The notes under the pieces were generated by a model. The model searched no databases and was not told the origin of the DNA. It worked only from the letters and a program-made list of their open reading frames with translations. The translations under genes were made by a program, and so were the position numbers. Shown here one piece after another: positions 4,176 to 12,197 of a DNA stretch of 64,000 nucleotides. This DNA is from Pelagicoccus mobilis (lineage in GTDB: Bacteria > Verrucomicrobiota > Verrucomicrobiia > Opitutales > Opitutaceae). The stretch is taken from positions 1-64,000 of the forward strand of contig NZ_JAENIL010000015.1 of NCBI RefSeq assembly GCF_016595505.1, written 5' to 3'. Position 1 is the first letter of the stretch; every line of letters starts with the position of its first letter.

Positions 4176-6721
4176 CCAGCGCCCGAACAGCTCTCGAAGT
4201 AGAATCCGTAGAGAGCGCCCTCCCTTACAATTTCGTTCAGCTGCATACAGACACCATTGCCCAGTTCAATAAGGGCGTATGGGACTTAGAGTCTGGTGAA
4301 CAACTAGCAGGACCAGAAGGAAACCTTGGTTATCTCCTGGTACTCGGTTTGTTGGGTTACTTTAATTCAGGAACGATTGATGCGATTCCAGACCGAGGGC
4401 TCTTGCTTGACTTTGATCCAACATCGCTGAGGGCCGCCTATCGAACTCGATTAGGTGGTCTGGAAGTTAGAACCACCGCAAACGAAGTCATCTTCGAGAG
4501 TCCCTATGTCGATAGAATCAACCAAAAGGAGGCATTTCTAATTGATGATGGGAAATATGTCCTGATTCGAACAAGGGACAAGCAAGACGGAACACCCATT
4601 CTCGTGCTGTATTCTCTCGATTCAGGTGAAGAAGTCTGGGAACGCAGAGGGCCTTCCTCAGTTTCGTGGGCTATCCTAGATAATACATTGGCGTGCCTGG
4701 AGCTTAAACCATCTGAAAACGCTGAAGGGCATAGAATCGCTACTCTTTTTAACTTGGTTGACTCAACGGAAATAGCGGCAACTGAAGTCTCGGTGCATAC
4801 TGGACAACCTGAAACGGACCCGATATTTGATCCATTCAGGAAACCACGTGAGTTACTAATTAGAGAAACCAGTCCGGTCTTTTTCCAAGCATACAACACA
4901 GGAACTCTCATAGCGGACGGCATAAATCAGGATCTCACTACAATCGACGATATCCAAGTTAGGAACCTGCCACATTCGTCCGAACAACCTTGGGGTAAAA
5001 GTTCAGAGTCTGATTCCCCAAACCGATACCATGTTGCCATCGCCACCCAATTCAGCGACGAGCTCCCCTATTTCTTCATCATTGATGCACAGGAGAAAGA
5101 AGTTGTGTCAACTAGCCTTGAGTTGAGGCGAGAGGAAGATATGACAAGCCAAGGTAACCATCACGCGATTTCATCTGATGGCCAGCTATTCTTCAAGGCT
5201 ATGAGCGAAGGGCCGATTGAGGTCTGGGATTTACGGTCGAAGAGCTTCGTCAAAGAGATAAACATACCGGGAGTTACTTTCGATACCATGCTTTCGAGCA
5301 AGGATTCAAGGTACCTATTCGTCAATGGATACGACGAGCAGCAGAGTTCTTTCGCAGCTATGATAGACATTGAGACGGGCCTTCCTTCGTACCAAATAGA
5401 ATTCAGCCACACCAACGCGTTTGAATACACTACAGACGGTGATCTCGCACCGGCTTACAAAAGACGGCCGGTCATCTCTCCTGATGGGAGAAGAATCTAC
5501 TTCCAGTCTCTATCAGGAATCGAGTCCTTCGATTTCAAGACGGGAATCAAAATTGATTTATCCACGAAGTTCAGAGGTAGTGCGATCACGACTCGCTTTG
5601 TCGAATCCCAATCAGGCTGGGTTACCGTTTACGAAACCGGGAAGGTTTCTTTTGAAAGCACTGACGGCGTAGAAGGATCTGTGTTTTTCCAACTACCAAA
5701 TGATCGGAAAATCCAGTTTGCTACGATTGATGAGAGATCTGGTTCTATAGCATTTAAAAGGGAATGGACGTCCTATCGCCAAAACGGTGAGAGCTACGTG
5801 CCCACCTATGACTATAGCATCGTTGTGGTTCATCCGTTTGACGACAGAGTCGATCAAAACCTTCCCCTAGACCACGACTACTATGAAGAATCTAAGCTTA
5901 AACTCTTGGGTGGTGGCAGATGGCTAGTGGCACCTTACAGTGGAATATTCGACCTCGAAACGCTCCAACCCTACGATACCACCCGATTCGTCTCCACCAA
6001 GGACGCCTACCACTACGAAACGGGCAGATGGGCAGATAAATCGGGTGGAGTCATAACGGTAACAGAATTGGAGAAAGGCACATCCACGATACTGGATACG
6101 TCCGAATTGTTCGGACACATTAGAGCCCTCCGTTTCTCTGAAGACGGAAGTCGACTCTATTGCCTTACAAGTCCGACTTCCTATTCACACCAACAGCAAA
6201 GCATTCACGTGCTAGACTCATCCGACGGGACCCTCATTTCCCAAATGCCGATTACAAGTCTTCCGGGAACGAGTGAATTCTGGAGAATGCAACTAAGTAA
6301 AGACGAGGACCAGATCTTGTTAAGCGATGAGAGTGCGATCGCTTCAATTCTAGATCTAAAGACCAACACAAGCGGAATACCGATCGAACTTGGTCGCGGG
6401 TCCACATACTACAGTCTCCCTACCTACTTTGAAATAGCCCCGCCTCTATCGTCAGGCGAATCACGCAGCATCGACGCAAACGGGAACCTCTACATTCTTC
6501 GCCCAATCACCACGCATCCTATTCGCTGCCAGCTTACCGCATCTTTGGATACAGGCAGCGAGCTATCTTTTCCCCTAAAGAACGATCGAAGATACTGGAT
6601 ACAAGCGAGCGACAATCTCGTACGTTGGGAGACTTACAGAAACACTGACTTCATTGAATCCTGGTTCGACTCAAACGATAAAGGCTTTTTCCGAGTCTAT
6701 GAAAGCGACGGCAGCAACTAG
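4112..6721 (+). CDS. Secreted beta-propeller (WD40-like) protein
   Basis: 869 residues from the ATG at 4112, chosen because it opens a good signal peptide (hydrophobic core FSITVFLTFTASILPTL, cleavage near ASA-R); an upstream in-frame ATG at 4046 would bury it. The mature protein has repeating blades with motifs such as WDLESGEQ, WDLRSK and ISPDGRRIYF, typical of WD40/PQQ-like propellers, and ends in FFRVYESDGSN. The end module (WIQASDNLVRWETY then FFRV) is common at the C-terminus of secreted verrucomicrobial proteins and may be a sorting or adhesion module. It is a paralogue of the protein at 17250-19697: both share GAGW-like openings (WDLESGEQLAGP against WNINTGEMIAGP), the LGGGRWL/HGGGKWL blade and the same ending. 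It is the first gene right of the cassette array. Substrate unknown. Confidence 0.75.
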   Translation: MRIHFSITVFLTFTASILPTLASARTALEVESVESALPYNFVQLHTDTIAQFNKGVWDLESGEQLAGPEGNLGYLLVLGLLGYFNSGTIDAIPDRGLLLDFDPTSLRAAYRTRLGGLEVRTTANEVIFESPYVDRINQKEAFLIDDGKYVLIRTRDKQDGTPILVLYSLDSGEEVWERRGPSSVSWAILDNTLACLELKPSENAEGHRIATLFNLVDSTEIAATEVSVHTGQPETDPIFDPFRKPRELLIRETSPVFFQAYNTGTLIADGINQDLTTIDDIQVRNLPHSSEQPWGKSSESDSPNRYHVAIATQFSDELPYFFIIDAQEKEVVSTSLELRREEDMTSQGNHHAISSDGQLFFKAMSEGPIEVWDLRSKSFVKEINIPGVTFDTMLSSKDSRYLFVNGYDEQQSSFAAMIDIETGLPSYQIEFSHTNAFEYTTDGDLAPAYKRRPVISPDGRRIYFQSLSGIESFDFKTGIKIDLSTKFRGSAITTRFVESQSGWVTVYETGKVSFESTDGVEGSVFFQLPNDRKIQFATIDERSGSIAFKREWTSYRQNGESYVPTYDYSIVVVHPFDDRVDQNLPLDHDYYEESKLKLLGGGRWLVAPYSGIFDLETLQPYDTTRFVSTKDAYHYETGRWADKSGGVITVTELEKGTSTILDTSELFGHIRALRFSEDGSRLYCLTSPTSYSHQQQSIHVLDSSDGTLISQMPITSLPGTSEFWRMQLSKDEDQILLSDESAIASILDLKTNTSGIPIELGRGSTYYSLPTYFEIAPPLSSGESRSIDANGNLYILRPITTHPIRCQLTASLDTGSELSFPLKNDRRYWIQASDNLVRWETYRNTDFIESWFDSNDKGFFRVYESDGSN

Positions 6722-6971
6722 CACAGAAGATAGGCAAGTTATAGGAACAGAGGCGAAGCAAACGGGGCAGACCTTAATCTTTGATATCCGTGAGCAAGGA
6801 AGCTCATTGGGTCTTTACTTAACTTTTGACACGCAAAAGAATCACAATCCCCCTCGCCCACATAACCGATCAAAAGAACGCAACTTCGATTCTTCGCTCC
6901 GGATTAATACCACGACCTTTGGTCGATTAGATTAGACCTAGTACTCAGACACCATAAGCATCCTCGAAGCT
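6722..6971. other. Intergenic region with a possible REP/transposon remnant
   Basis: No believable gene. Two related stretches, CAGACCTTAATCTTTGATAT near 6769 and GGTCTTTACTTAACTTTTGA near 6811, both follow a 'GGTCTT...TTTGA' pattern preceded by AAACGGGGCAG. This resembles the ends left by REP-associated (RAYT/IS200-like) elements, but no transposase is present. The resemblance is from memory and is weak evidence. Confidence 0.25.
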
Positions 6972-7334
6972 ATGTCTTCCAAAAAACAAACCTTACAGGC
7001 ACTTGGTTTTATTTGCGTCCTTGTTGCGTTCATTTCCTTTCTTCTCATCAGGTCCGGAGCTGAAGAAAGCCCCAAAGGGATCTCACTTGATCGCCTTGCA
7101 GCAATCAAACAGGAGATAGCCCGCTATGTAGAAACGAACGGTAAAGCTCCCAACTCACTGAGCGAACTCCCCCTTCCCGAAGCTGAACTCCAAGACCACT
7201 ATGGAGAACCTTTCATTTACCAAGTCAGCGAAGACTCAATCACAGTGCTCAGCTACGGATCTGACAAGGAACCCGGCGGTAGGTTCTTTGACAAAGACTT
7301 CTCTGTTGTAGTCGAAATCCCGAGACAGAATTAG
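6972..7334 (+). CDS. GspG-like small membrane-anchored protein
   Basis: 120 residues. One N-terminal membrane segment (ALGFICVLVAFISFLLI, residues 10-26) is followed by a C-terminal domain like that of type II secretion major pseudopilins (T2SSG): a helix with IKQEIARYVETNGKAP, LPLPEAELQDHYGEPFIY, and the end motif SYGSDKEPGG. The canonical pseudopilin leader (G-F-T-L-x-E) is absent, so it is probably not processed by a prepilin peptidase. It stands alone, with no other secretion genes nearby. Likely a periplasmic domain held in the inner membrane; role unknown. Confidence 0.65.
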   Translation: MSSKKQTLQALGFICVLVAFISFLLIRSGAEESPKGISLDRLAAIKQEIARYVETNGKAPNSLSELPLPEAELQDHYGEPFIYQVSEDSITVLSYGSDKEPGGRFFDKDFSVVVEIPRQN

Positions 7335-7435
7335 ACGAGAGTACCCTTTAGCTTAAGCAAAGACAGAAAGGCCAGATTGGGCTTATTGACATCCAGCAAC
7401 TGTGAACACAGCGCTCGCAAAGACACGCCCTACGG

Positions 7436-8134
7436 CTAGAAGTGCTCGACCAAGTGCGCTGGCTGGTGGAAACGTCCCCGAAAGGTGCGTTCGCTGGGAA
7501 CGATGACTTGAGGGAGCTGGCATTCGTGAACGGGGACTCGGCTGCAGAGCTTTTCGAGATCCGGGTGATTTTGGATACGTTGGAAAATGTGCGCGAGTAG
7601 GATCGCATCTCCCTTGGCATCGTGACGCCTGATCGAAGAGAGTCCTGCTGAGAGGCGTTCTGCGATGTCGTCGAGCGAATTGCGGAGTCTCGAGAAATCA
7701 GGCCAAAGCTGTTCAAAGATGTCCATCGTATCGATAAACTGCACAGTTCGCGCGGGTTCTTCGGAGGTCTTCATCGCCTTTTCGATGAACTTGCAGTCAA
7801 AACGATAGATGTCGTGGCCAAACAAGGTGGCGTTTTCGACGAATCTCGAAAACTCTCTTAGCCCTTCGATTGGCTTGGGCGCTCCTATGACGTGTTCATC
7901 ACGTATATGGGTGAGCTCTTGGATATGTTCGGGAATTGCCTTTCCTGGATCGACGTAGGTGTCGAACGTGTCATCGATTTCCATCAGGCAGCCGCCCATT
8001 CGAATGGCTGCTATTTGAGTGATTTGCTCCTCTTTGTACCGTAAACCGGTTGTTTCGAGGTCAAAGGCGACGACTTCTCCAATTCCCATGAGGGGATGCA
8101 TCGCGTTCTGGCGTAATGTTTGTAGAGGTTTCAT
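7436..8134 (-). CDS. DEDDh 3'-5' exonuclease, DnaQ/RNase T family
   Basis: 232 residues. All three exonuclease motifs are visible: Exo I FDLETTG (about residues 24-30) with the two catalytic acids, Exo II GHDIYRFDCKFI (about 111-122), and Exo III RRHDAKGDA with the H and D of the DEDDh type (about 170-178). The arrangement matches the proofreading epsilon subunit of DNA polymerase III and stand-alone exonucleases. There is no polymerase or BRCT domain, so it could be either an epsilon-like subunit or an independent DNA/RNA trimming nuclease. Minus strand, single gene, cytoplasmic. Confidence 0.85.
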   Translation of the reverse strand: MKPLQTLRQNAMHPLMGIGEVVAFDLETTGLRYKEEQITQIAAIRMGGCLMEIDDTFDTYVDPGKAIPEHIQELTHIRDEHVIGAPKPIEGLREFSRFVENATLFGHDIYRFDCKFIEKAMKTSEEPARTVQFIDTMDIFEQLWPDFSRLRNSLDDIAERLSAGLSSIRRHDAKGDAILLAHIFQRIQNHPDLEKLCSRVPVHECQLPQVIVPSERTFRGRFHQPAHLVEHF

Positions 8135-8431
8135 TTGTTGAACGCATCGTACTCAATTAGGGGATGTATGGATATGGGACTGTGGTCGTAGGACTTTGGT
8201 CTTATACCGCACGCGAACAGCTTTGGTTAAGGGGCGGAGGCTGAGATGCCTTGCAGCAAGACGGCTGGTCCCCGAGACCACTCCCTCCGGCGCTTGAAGA
8301 GCTTTTTCGACTGGGTTTATCGACTACCGCAAATCGACGAATCCTAGATGCGATTCGCTAATTTCGCTAACTTGGGCGATGTGTTCCGATAACACCAAGA
8401 AACACCTGCCCCCAAAAGCAATCAACGCGCT
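8135..8431. other. Divergent intergenic region
   Basis: About 300 bp between the exonuclease and sulfotransferase genes, transcribed away from each other, so promoters for both should be here. A small hairpin TGGTC/GACCA sits near 8267-8281, followed by a T-run about 25 bp later. No RNA family recognised. Confidence 0.3.
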
Positions 8432-9061
8432 ATGAATCCACCCAAAGTCTTCGGAACAGGAGTCGGTCGCACTGGCACCTACTCGCTCAAACTCGCACTC
8501 GAAACACTAGGCCTCGGCCCCTGCTACCACATGGAGGAGGTTGCCAAAGACATGCCCAAGAACCTCCCGCTCTGGAATGCCGCATTAGCTGGCTCTCCGG
8601 ACTGGAGCAGCCTCTTCGATGGCTATCACAGCGCTGTCGATTGGCCGGTTGCAGGATTCAGCAAAGAGCTGTATTCAGCTTTTCCGGACGCTAAGTTTAT
8701 CCTCACCGTTCGCAGCCCCGAAAGCTGGGCCGCAAGTTTTGGCGAAACCATAAACCAATTGATATCAGGGAAGGAAAACGCTCCACCGCCCATGTGGGAA
8801 TGGTTGGATATGGGACGCGCAGTCATCGAAAAAACAGGCTTTTCCCTCGGCTCCCTCCCAGAGAAATTCGCGGAAGACTTCGCCTCGCACACCGATCGAG
8901 TCAAAGCGACGATTCCAGCCTCCCAACTATTGGAGTTTGAGGTCAGCAAAGGTTGGGGGCCTCTTTGCGATTTCCTCGAAATCGAAGCGCCCGACACCCC
9001 CTTTCCGCGTAGCAACAACCGGGAGGAGTTCTGGGAGCTCGTAAAGGGAGCAACGTCCTAA
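8432..9061 (+). CDS. Sulfotransferase family protein
   Basis: 209 residues. It would transfer a sulfuryl group from PAPS to an unknown acceptor. The N-terminal P-loop-like 5'-phosphosulfate loop GTGVGRTGTYSLKLALE lies at about residues 8-24, and the 3'-phosphate-binding segment RSPESWAAS at about 94-102; order, spacing and the FPDAKFILTVRSP strand match the compact Sulfotransfer_4 type. Length fits the family. Single gene with its own promoter region; a 9-bp inverted repeat follows. Substrate cannot be told from sequence. Confidence 0.8.
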   Translation: MNPPKVFGTGVGRTGTYSLKLALETLGLGPCYHMEEVAKDMPKNLPLWNAALAGSPDWSSLFDGYHSAVDWPVAGFSKELYSAFPDAKFILTVRSPESWAASFGETINQLISGKENAPPPMWEWLDMGRAVIEKTGFSLGSLPEKFAEDFASHTDRVKATIPASQLLEFEVSKGWGPLCDFLEIEAPDTPFPRSNNREEFWELVKGATS

Positions 9062-9223
9062 TACCGCAAAGCGACTTTTTAGCTATAGCGGCAATCTCGG
9101 ACGCCAAGTGCAGCAGTTCAACAACTGGGACCTGCCGTCACGCTGCGACGATCATGCCGAGCGCCTAAGAAGAACCATCAAGCGACGCAGGAGCGACGTT
9201 AGCAAATAGACGAAAAAGCTGCC

Positions 9224-9253
9224 CTAGATGACACGTGGGCGGTGGTCATCTAG
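9224..9253. terminator. Hairpin between convergent genes
   Basis: Perfect 9-bp inverted repeat CTAGATGAC/GTCATCTAG with a 12-nt loop. It overlaps the stop codon of the minus-strand gene and sits 160 bp after the sulfotransferase. It has no T-run on either side, so it may be a weak bidirectional terminator or an RNA 3'-end stabiliser. Confidence 0.4.
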
Positions 9254-10089
9254 AACCCACGCGGACCGCGTCCATTGCCACGCACTCGCTGTTGCTTAGG
9301 CGTAGGCGGCGTCTCTAGATACAGGCTGTACCAAACATCGCCCAGTCCCGCATTGGAGAAACTCTTCACGCGGTCGTTGGAGAGGTGCTCCCAGTTGCGG
9401 GCGAAGGTTTCGACTCCCGTCTTATCTTTGGCTTTCAAAAGGACCCGCCGGGCTTCGTCAGGTTGGCCAACCTTAACGTAGATCCACGACATCAAGCCAT
9501 ACAGAATAGCGCCGCTATCCCCCCGAGACCATCTGACCCGTTTCTTGAAGATCTTTTCCGCGCCGGCCAAATCATCGTTCTTATAGCAGCGGGCCATCCT
9601 CATGGCAGCCGCCATGGGATCCATCATCATGGGTCCCTTCAGGAAACCACAAGTGGCGAGGATCTCGTCAACCTGCTCGAACTCCTTAAGCTGGTAGTGA
9701 AACTGCATGCGCATGGTCGCGATCTGGCGTCCCGTGAGCAAGGACCACTTCCGGAAGGGCTCAAGTCCCTTGGTGAGCTCTAGCCCCTCCTTGAACATCG
9801 CTTTTTGATCCATCTCGAGCTGACGCTGTATCTGCTTAACGTTGCCGCCTGGCTTGTTCTGGAACTGCTGCACCTTCCGCTGCATGCGTCTCTGAGCGGC
9901 TTGCATGTGCCCCTGGAGTCGGTCTTGGGCCTTGGACATCTTTTTCCGAACCAGGAAGCCGACCAGGTAAAACGCGCCCACGAACCCGAGAGTGCTAAGG
10001 AAGACCGTCGTCCCGGTACTGACCTGCGAAGCGACTAAGGCGCCAGCTATTGCGGTAGCGACGAGAGCTGAAATGAGAAGTGAAAGCAT
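9250..10089 (-). CDS. Membrane protein with TPR-like C-terminal part
   Basis: 279 residues. Two N-terminal membrane segments (LLISALVATAIAGALVA and TVFLSTLGFVGAFYLVGFLV, residues about 3-47) are followed by a very basic, Gln-rich helix (MQAAQRRMQRKVQQFQN) and then helical repeats with TPR-like character (AGAEKIFKKR, YGLMSWIYVKVGQPDEARRVLLKAKD). The C-terminus is Arg/Gly-rich (GNGRGPRGF). No family named. Likely an inner-membrane scaffold with a cytoplasmic repeat domain. Single minus-strand gene, divergent from the histidine kinase. Confidence 0.6.
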   Translation of the reverse strand: MLSLLISALVATAIAGALVASQVSTGTTVFLSTLGFVGAFYLVGFLVRKKMSKAQDRLQGHMQAAQRRMQRKVQQFQNKPGGNVKQIQRQLEMDQKAMFKEGLELTKGLEPFRKWSLLTGRQIATMRMQFHYQLKEFEQVDEILATCGFLKGPMMMDPMAAAMRMARCYKNDDLAGAEKIFKKRVRWSRGDSGAILYGLMSWIYVKVGQPDEARRVLLKAKDKTGVETFARNWEHLSNDRVKSFSNAGLGDVWYSLYLETPPTPKQQRVRGNGRGPRGF

Positions 10090-10409
10090 ACTATGAAATG
10101 TTTTTGTCCAAAAAATTGATCCGAACTGTGATTTTCGCCAAAGAGGACATGTGTATCTTTTGACTAGAGTCAGCTCTTAAATCTCGGTATTCCCTGAGCA
10201 TCTAATCCCCAGAAAAATCAAGATCGGGCTTTAAGTCGAAGATGATTCGGGTTATCCACAATCCCCATACGCTTAAGGCGTCGAGCAAACGCGAATGGGA
10301 CATTTGTCTTCTAAGCTCGATTTCAGCCCTAGCCCTCAGCAATCCGTATCCAACTCACCCTACTCGCGAAGGCGATCGCCCCCCCTTCCCAGGGCCTATT
10401 GAAGCAAAC
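10090..10409. other. Divergent intergenic region
   Basis: 320 bp if the kinase starts at 10410. It should hold the promoters of the membrane TPR protein (leftward) and of the kinase (rightward). A kinase frame is open from 10242, but residues coded by 10242-10409 are Pro/Ser-rich with no domain, so I treat it as leader. No clear -35/-10 pair or RNA element seen. Confidence 0.4.
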
Positions 10410-11543
10410 ATGACTGACCAAAATCTACGACTCAGCGAGGAACGCCTCAAAATGGTGCTCGAAGGGAGCGAGCTGGGCTTCTGGGATTGGAATATCGAAA
10501 CTGGCGAAGTGAAGCGGAATGACCGCTGGGCTCAGATGCTTGGCTATTCCTCGATAGAGGAATTCGAAGACAATACCGATACCTGGACCAATTCGATTCA
10601 TCCCGACGATCGCGAGGCTGCCTGGGCTTCAATAGACGACCATAAAAGCGGACGCACTCCTGTTCACAAATTGGAGTACCGAATGCTCACTAAAGAAGGC
10701 GGGTACAAATGGATCTTGGACCATGCAAAAGTCGTTCAGTACAGCGAAGATGGCCTTCCCTTACGAATGAGCGGCACCCATCGCGACATCACCAGCCGCA
10801 AGCTCGCGGAAGAAAAGTTAAAGAACAGCGAGGAAGCCTTGAAGAAAGAGGTACAGGTTAAGAACAGGTTCTTCTCCATCATCGCTCACGATTTGAGAAC
10901 TCCGTTTAATTCGTTTCTCGGGGCGACCCAGATGATGTCTGAAATGATGAGCGAACTCAGCCAGGAAGAGCTCGTCGAGTACGCCACCAAGCTGAACGAA
11001 GAAGCAAGCAGGGTCTTCGACTATCTGCAAAACCTGCTCGAGTGGTCGCGTCTCCAAATCAAAGGCTGCAAGCGAGAGCCCCGGATAATCAACTTGGCCG
11101 AGCTGACTCGAGAATGCATCGATATCCTAACCCCAACCGCCTCGAGCAAAGGCATTTCCTTCACTCTCACCATAAGCGATCAGAACGTATTTGCGGATCC
11201 ATACATGACACGTACTGTCATGCTCAATCTCATTACGAACTCACTCAAGTTCAGCACCCCAGGTGAATCCATCACGATATCGGCCAGCAACAAGGGGAAC
11301 ATAACCCATGTCACCGTCTCCGATACAGGAATAGGAATGTCCGAGGATCTGCTGAAAAAGGTATTCTCACTGGATCAACCGACATCGAAAACCGGCACTG
11401 CGGGTGAAACAGGAACAGGACTCGGGCTTCCTTTATGCAAGGAAATGATTGAGCGGAACAAAGGCGAGATCTGGGCCGAAAGCGCCCTAGGGAAAGGTTC
11501 TCACTTCCATTTCAGCCTACCGAACTCTAGCAGCGAATCATAA
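10410..11543 (+). CDS. PAS-domain sensor histidine kinase (orphan)
   Basis: 377 residues from the ATG at 10410. A PAS/PAC domain covers residues about 8-135 (GFWDWNIETGEV, RWAQMLGYS, then YRMLTKEGGYKWILDHAK and GTHRDITSRK). The HisKA dimerisation helix follows with the phosphorylated His in FFSIIAHDLRTPF (His160), then the HATPase domain with N box NLITNSLKFS, G1 box DTGIGM and G2 box GTGLGLPLCKEM. There is no membrane segment or signal peptide, so sensing is likely cytoplasmic. No response regulator gene is adjacent, and there is no receiver domain; the partner must be elsewhere. Confidence 0.85.
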   Translation: MTDQNLRLSEERLKMVLEGSELGFWDWNIETGEVKRNDRWAQMLGYSSIEEFEDNTDTWTNSIHPDDREAAWASIDDHKSGRTPVHKLEYRMLTKEGGYKWILDHAKVVQYSEDGLPLRMSGTHRDITSRKLAEEKLKNSEEALKKEVQVKNRFFSIIAHDLRTPFNSFLGATQMMSEMMSELSQEELVEYATKLNEEASRVFDYLQNLLEWSRLQIKGCKREPRIINLAELTRECIDILTPTASSKGISFTLTISDQNVFADPYMTRTVMLNLITNSLKFSTPGESITISASNKGNITHVTVSDTGIGMSEDLLKKVFSLDQPTSKTGTAGETGTGLGLPLCKEMIERNKGEIWAESALGKGSHFHFSLPNSSSES

Positions 11544-11641
11544 TTTCCAACGGGCACAGCACTCCCCGCCATCGTCGCCCTCCTCCCAAGGCATATGCCT
11601 TTACAATATGGATACGCTCCAGAAACAGCGAACCTGCCGCC

Positions 11642-12172
11642 ATGACCACCCAACTCGAAGACATCCTCGTAAACGCCTACTCCAACGAAATGAAAGCCTA
11701 CCTCAAGGCTCATCCGGAGGATTTTCCGCAAGCAATCGATTTGGCCGTGGGCGACCGGGAGCGTTACTCATGGAGGGCAGCCTGGTTGCTGGGCAACTGC
11801 ATGGAAAAGGATGACGAGCGAGTACGTGACTCCCTCGATCGCCTAATCGCCGCCATGTCTGAAAAGCCCGATGGCCATTGGCGCGAACTCATGAAGATCG
11901 TCGCTCAAATGAACCTCAACGACGAACAGGAGGGCCGGCTGTTTGACATGGCGATGCAACAGTGGCTCGATCCGGACAAGCAAGGCTCTGTGCGCTGGAA
12001 AGCATTCCAGTTTATAGCCGCCATGGTACGCAAGTATCCAGAACTTGCCGACGAAGTGAAGCTGATCCTCCGCCCAGATTTGATAGATCCCCTCTCCCCC
12101 GGAATCCGCCGCTCCGTTTCCCGAGAAGCAAAGAAGATCCTATCCATGAAACGGACTAAGTCTCGACTTTAG
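11642..12172 (+). CDS. HEAT-like helical repeat protein
   Basis: 176 residues, cytoplasmic, entirely helical in appearance. It contains alternating amphipathic helices (YSWRAAWLLGNCMEKDDERV, VRWKAFQFIAAMVRKYPELA) like HEAT/ARM-type repeats used for protein binding. No catalytic motif. It lies 98 bp after the kinase and 25 bp before a secreted protein gene; relation to either is unclear. Confidence 0.55.
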   Translation: MTTQLEDILVNAYSNEMKAYLKAHPEDFPQAIDLAVGDRERYSWRAAWLLGNCMEKDDERVRDSLDRLIAAMSEKPDGHWRELMKIVAQMNLNDEQEGRLFDMAMQQWLDPDKQGSVRWKAFQFIAAMVRKYPELADEVKLILRPDLIDPLSPGIRRSVSREAKKILSMKRTKSRL

Positions 12173-12197
12173 CCTACGGCGAGCTACTCCCGTCTGC

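Noticed and set aside
6654-6935. 93-residue frame after the propeller gene
   Set aside because: It overlaps the end of the propeller gene in another frame and contains the possible REP-like motifs, with no start signal.
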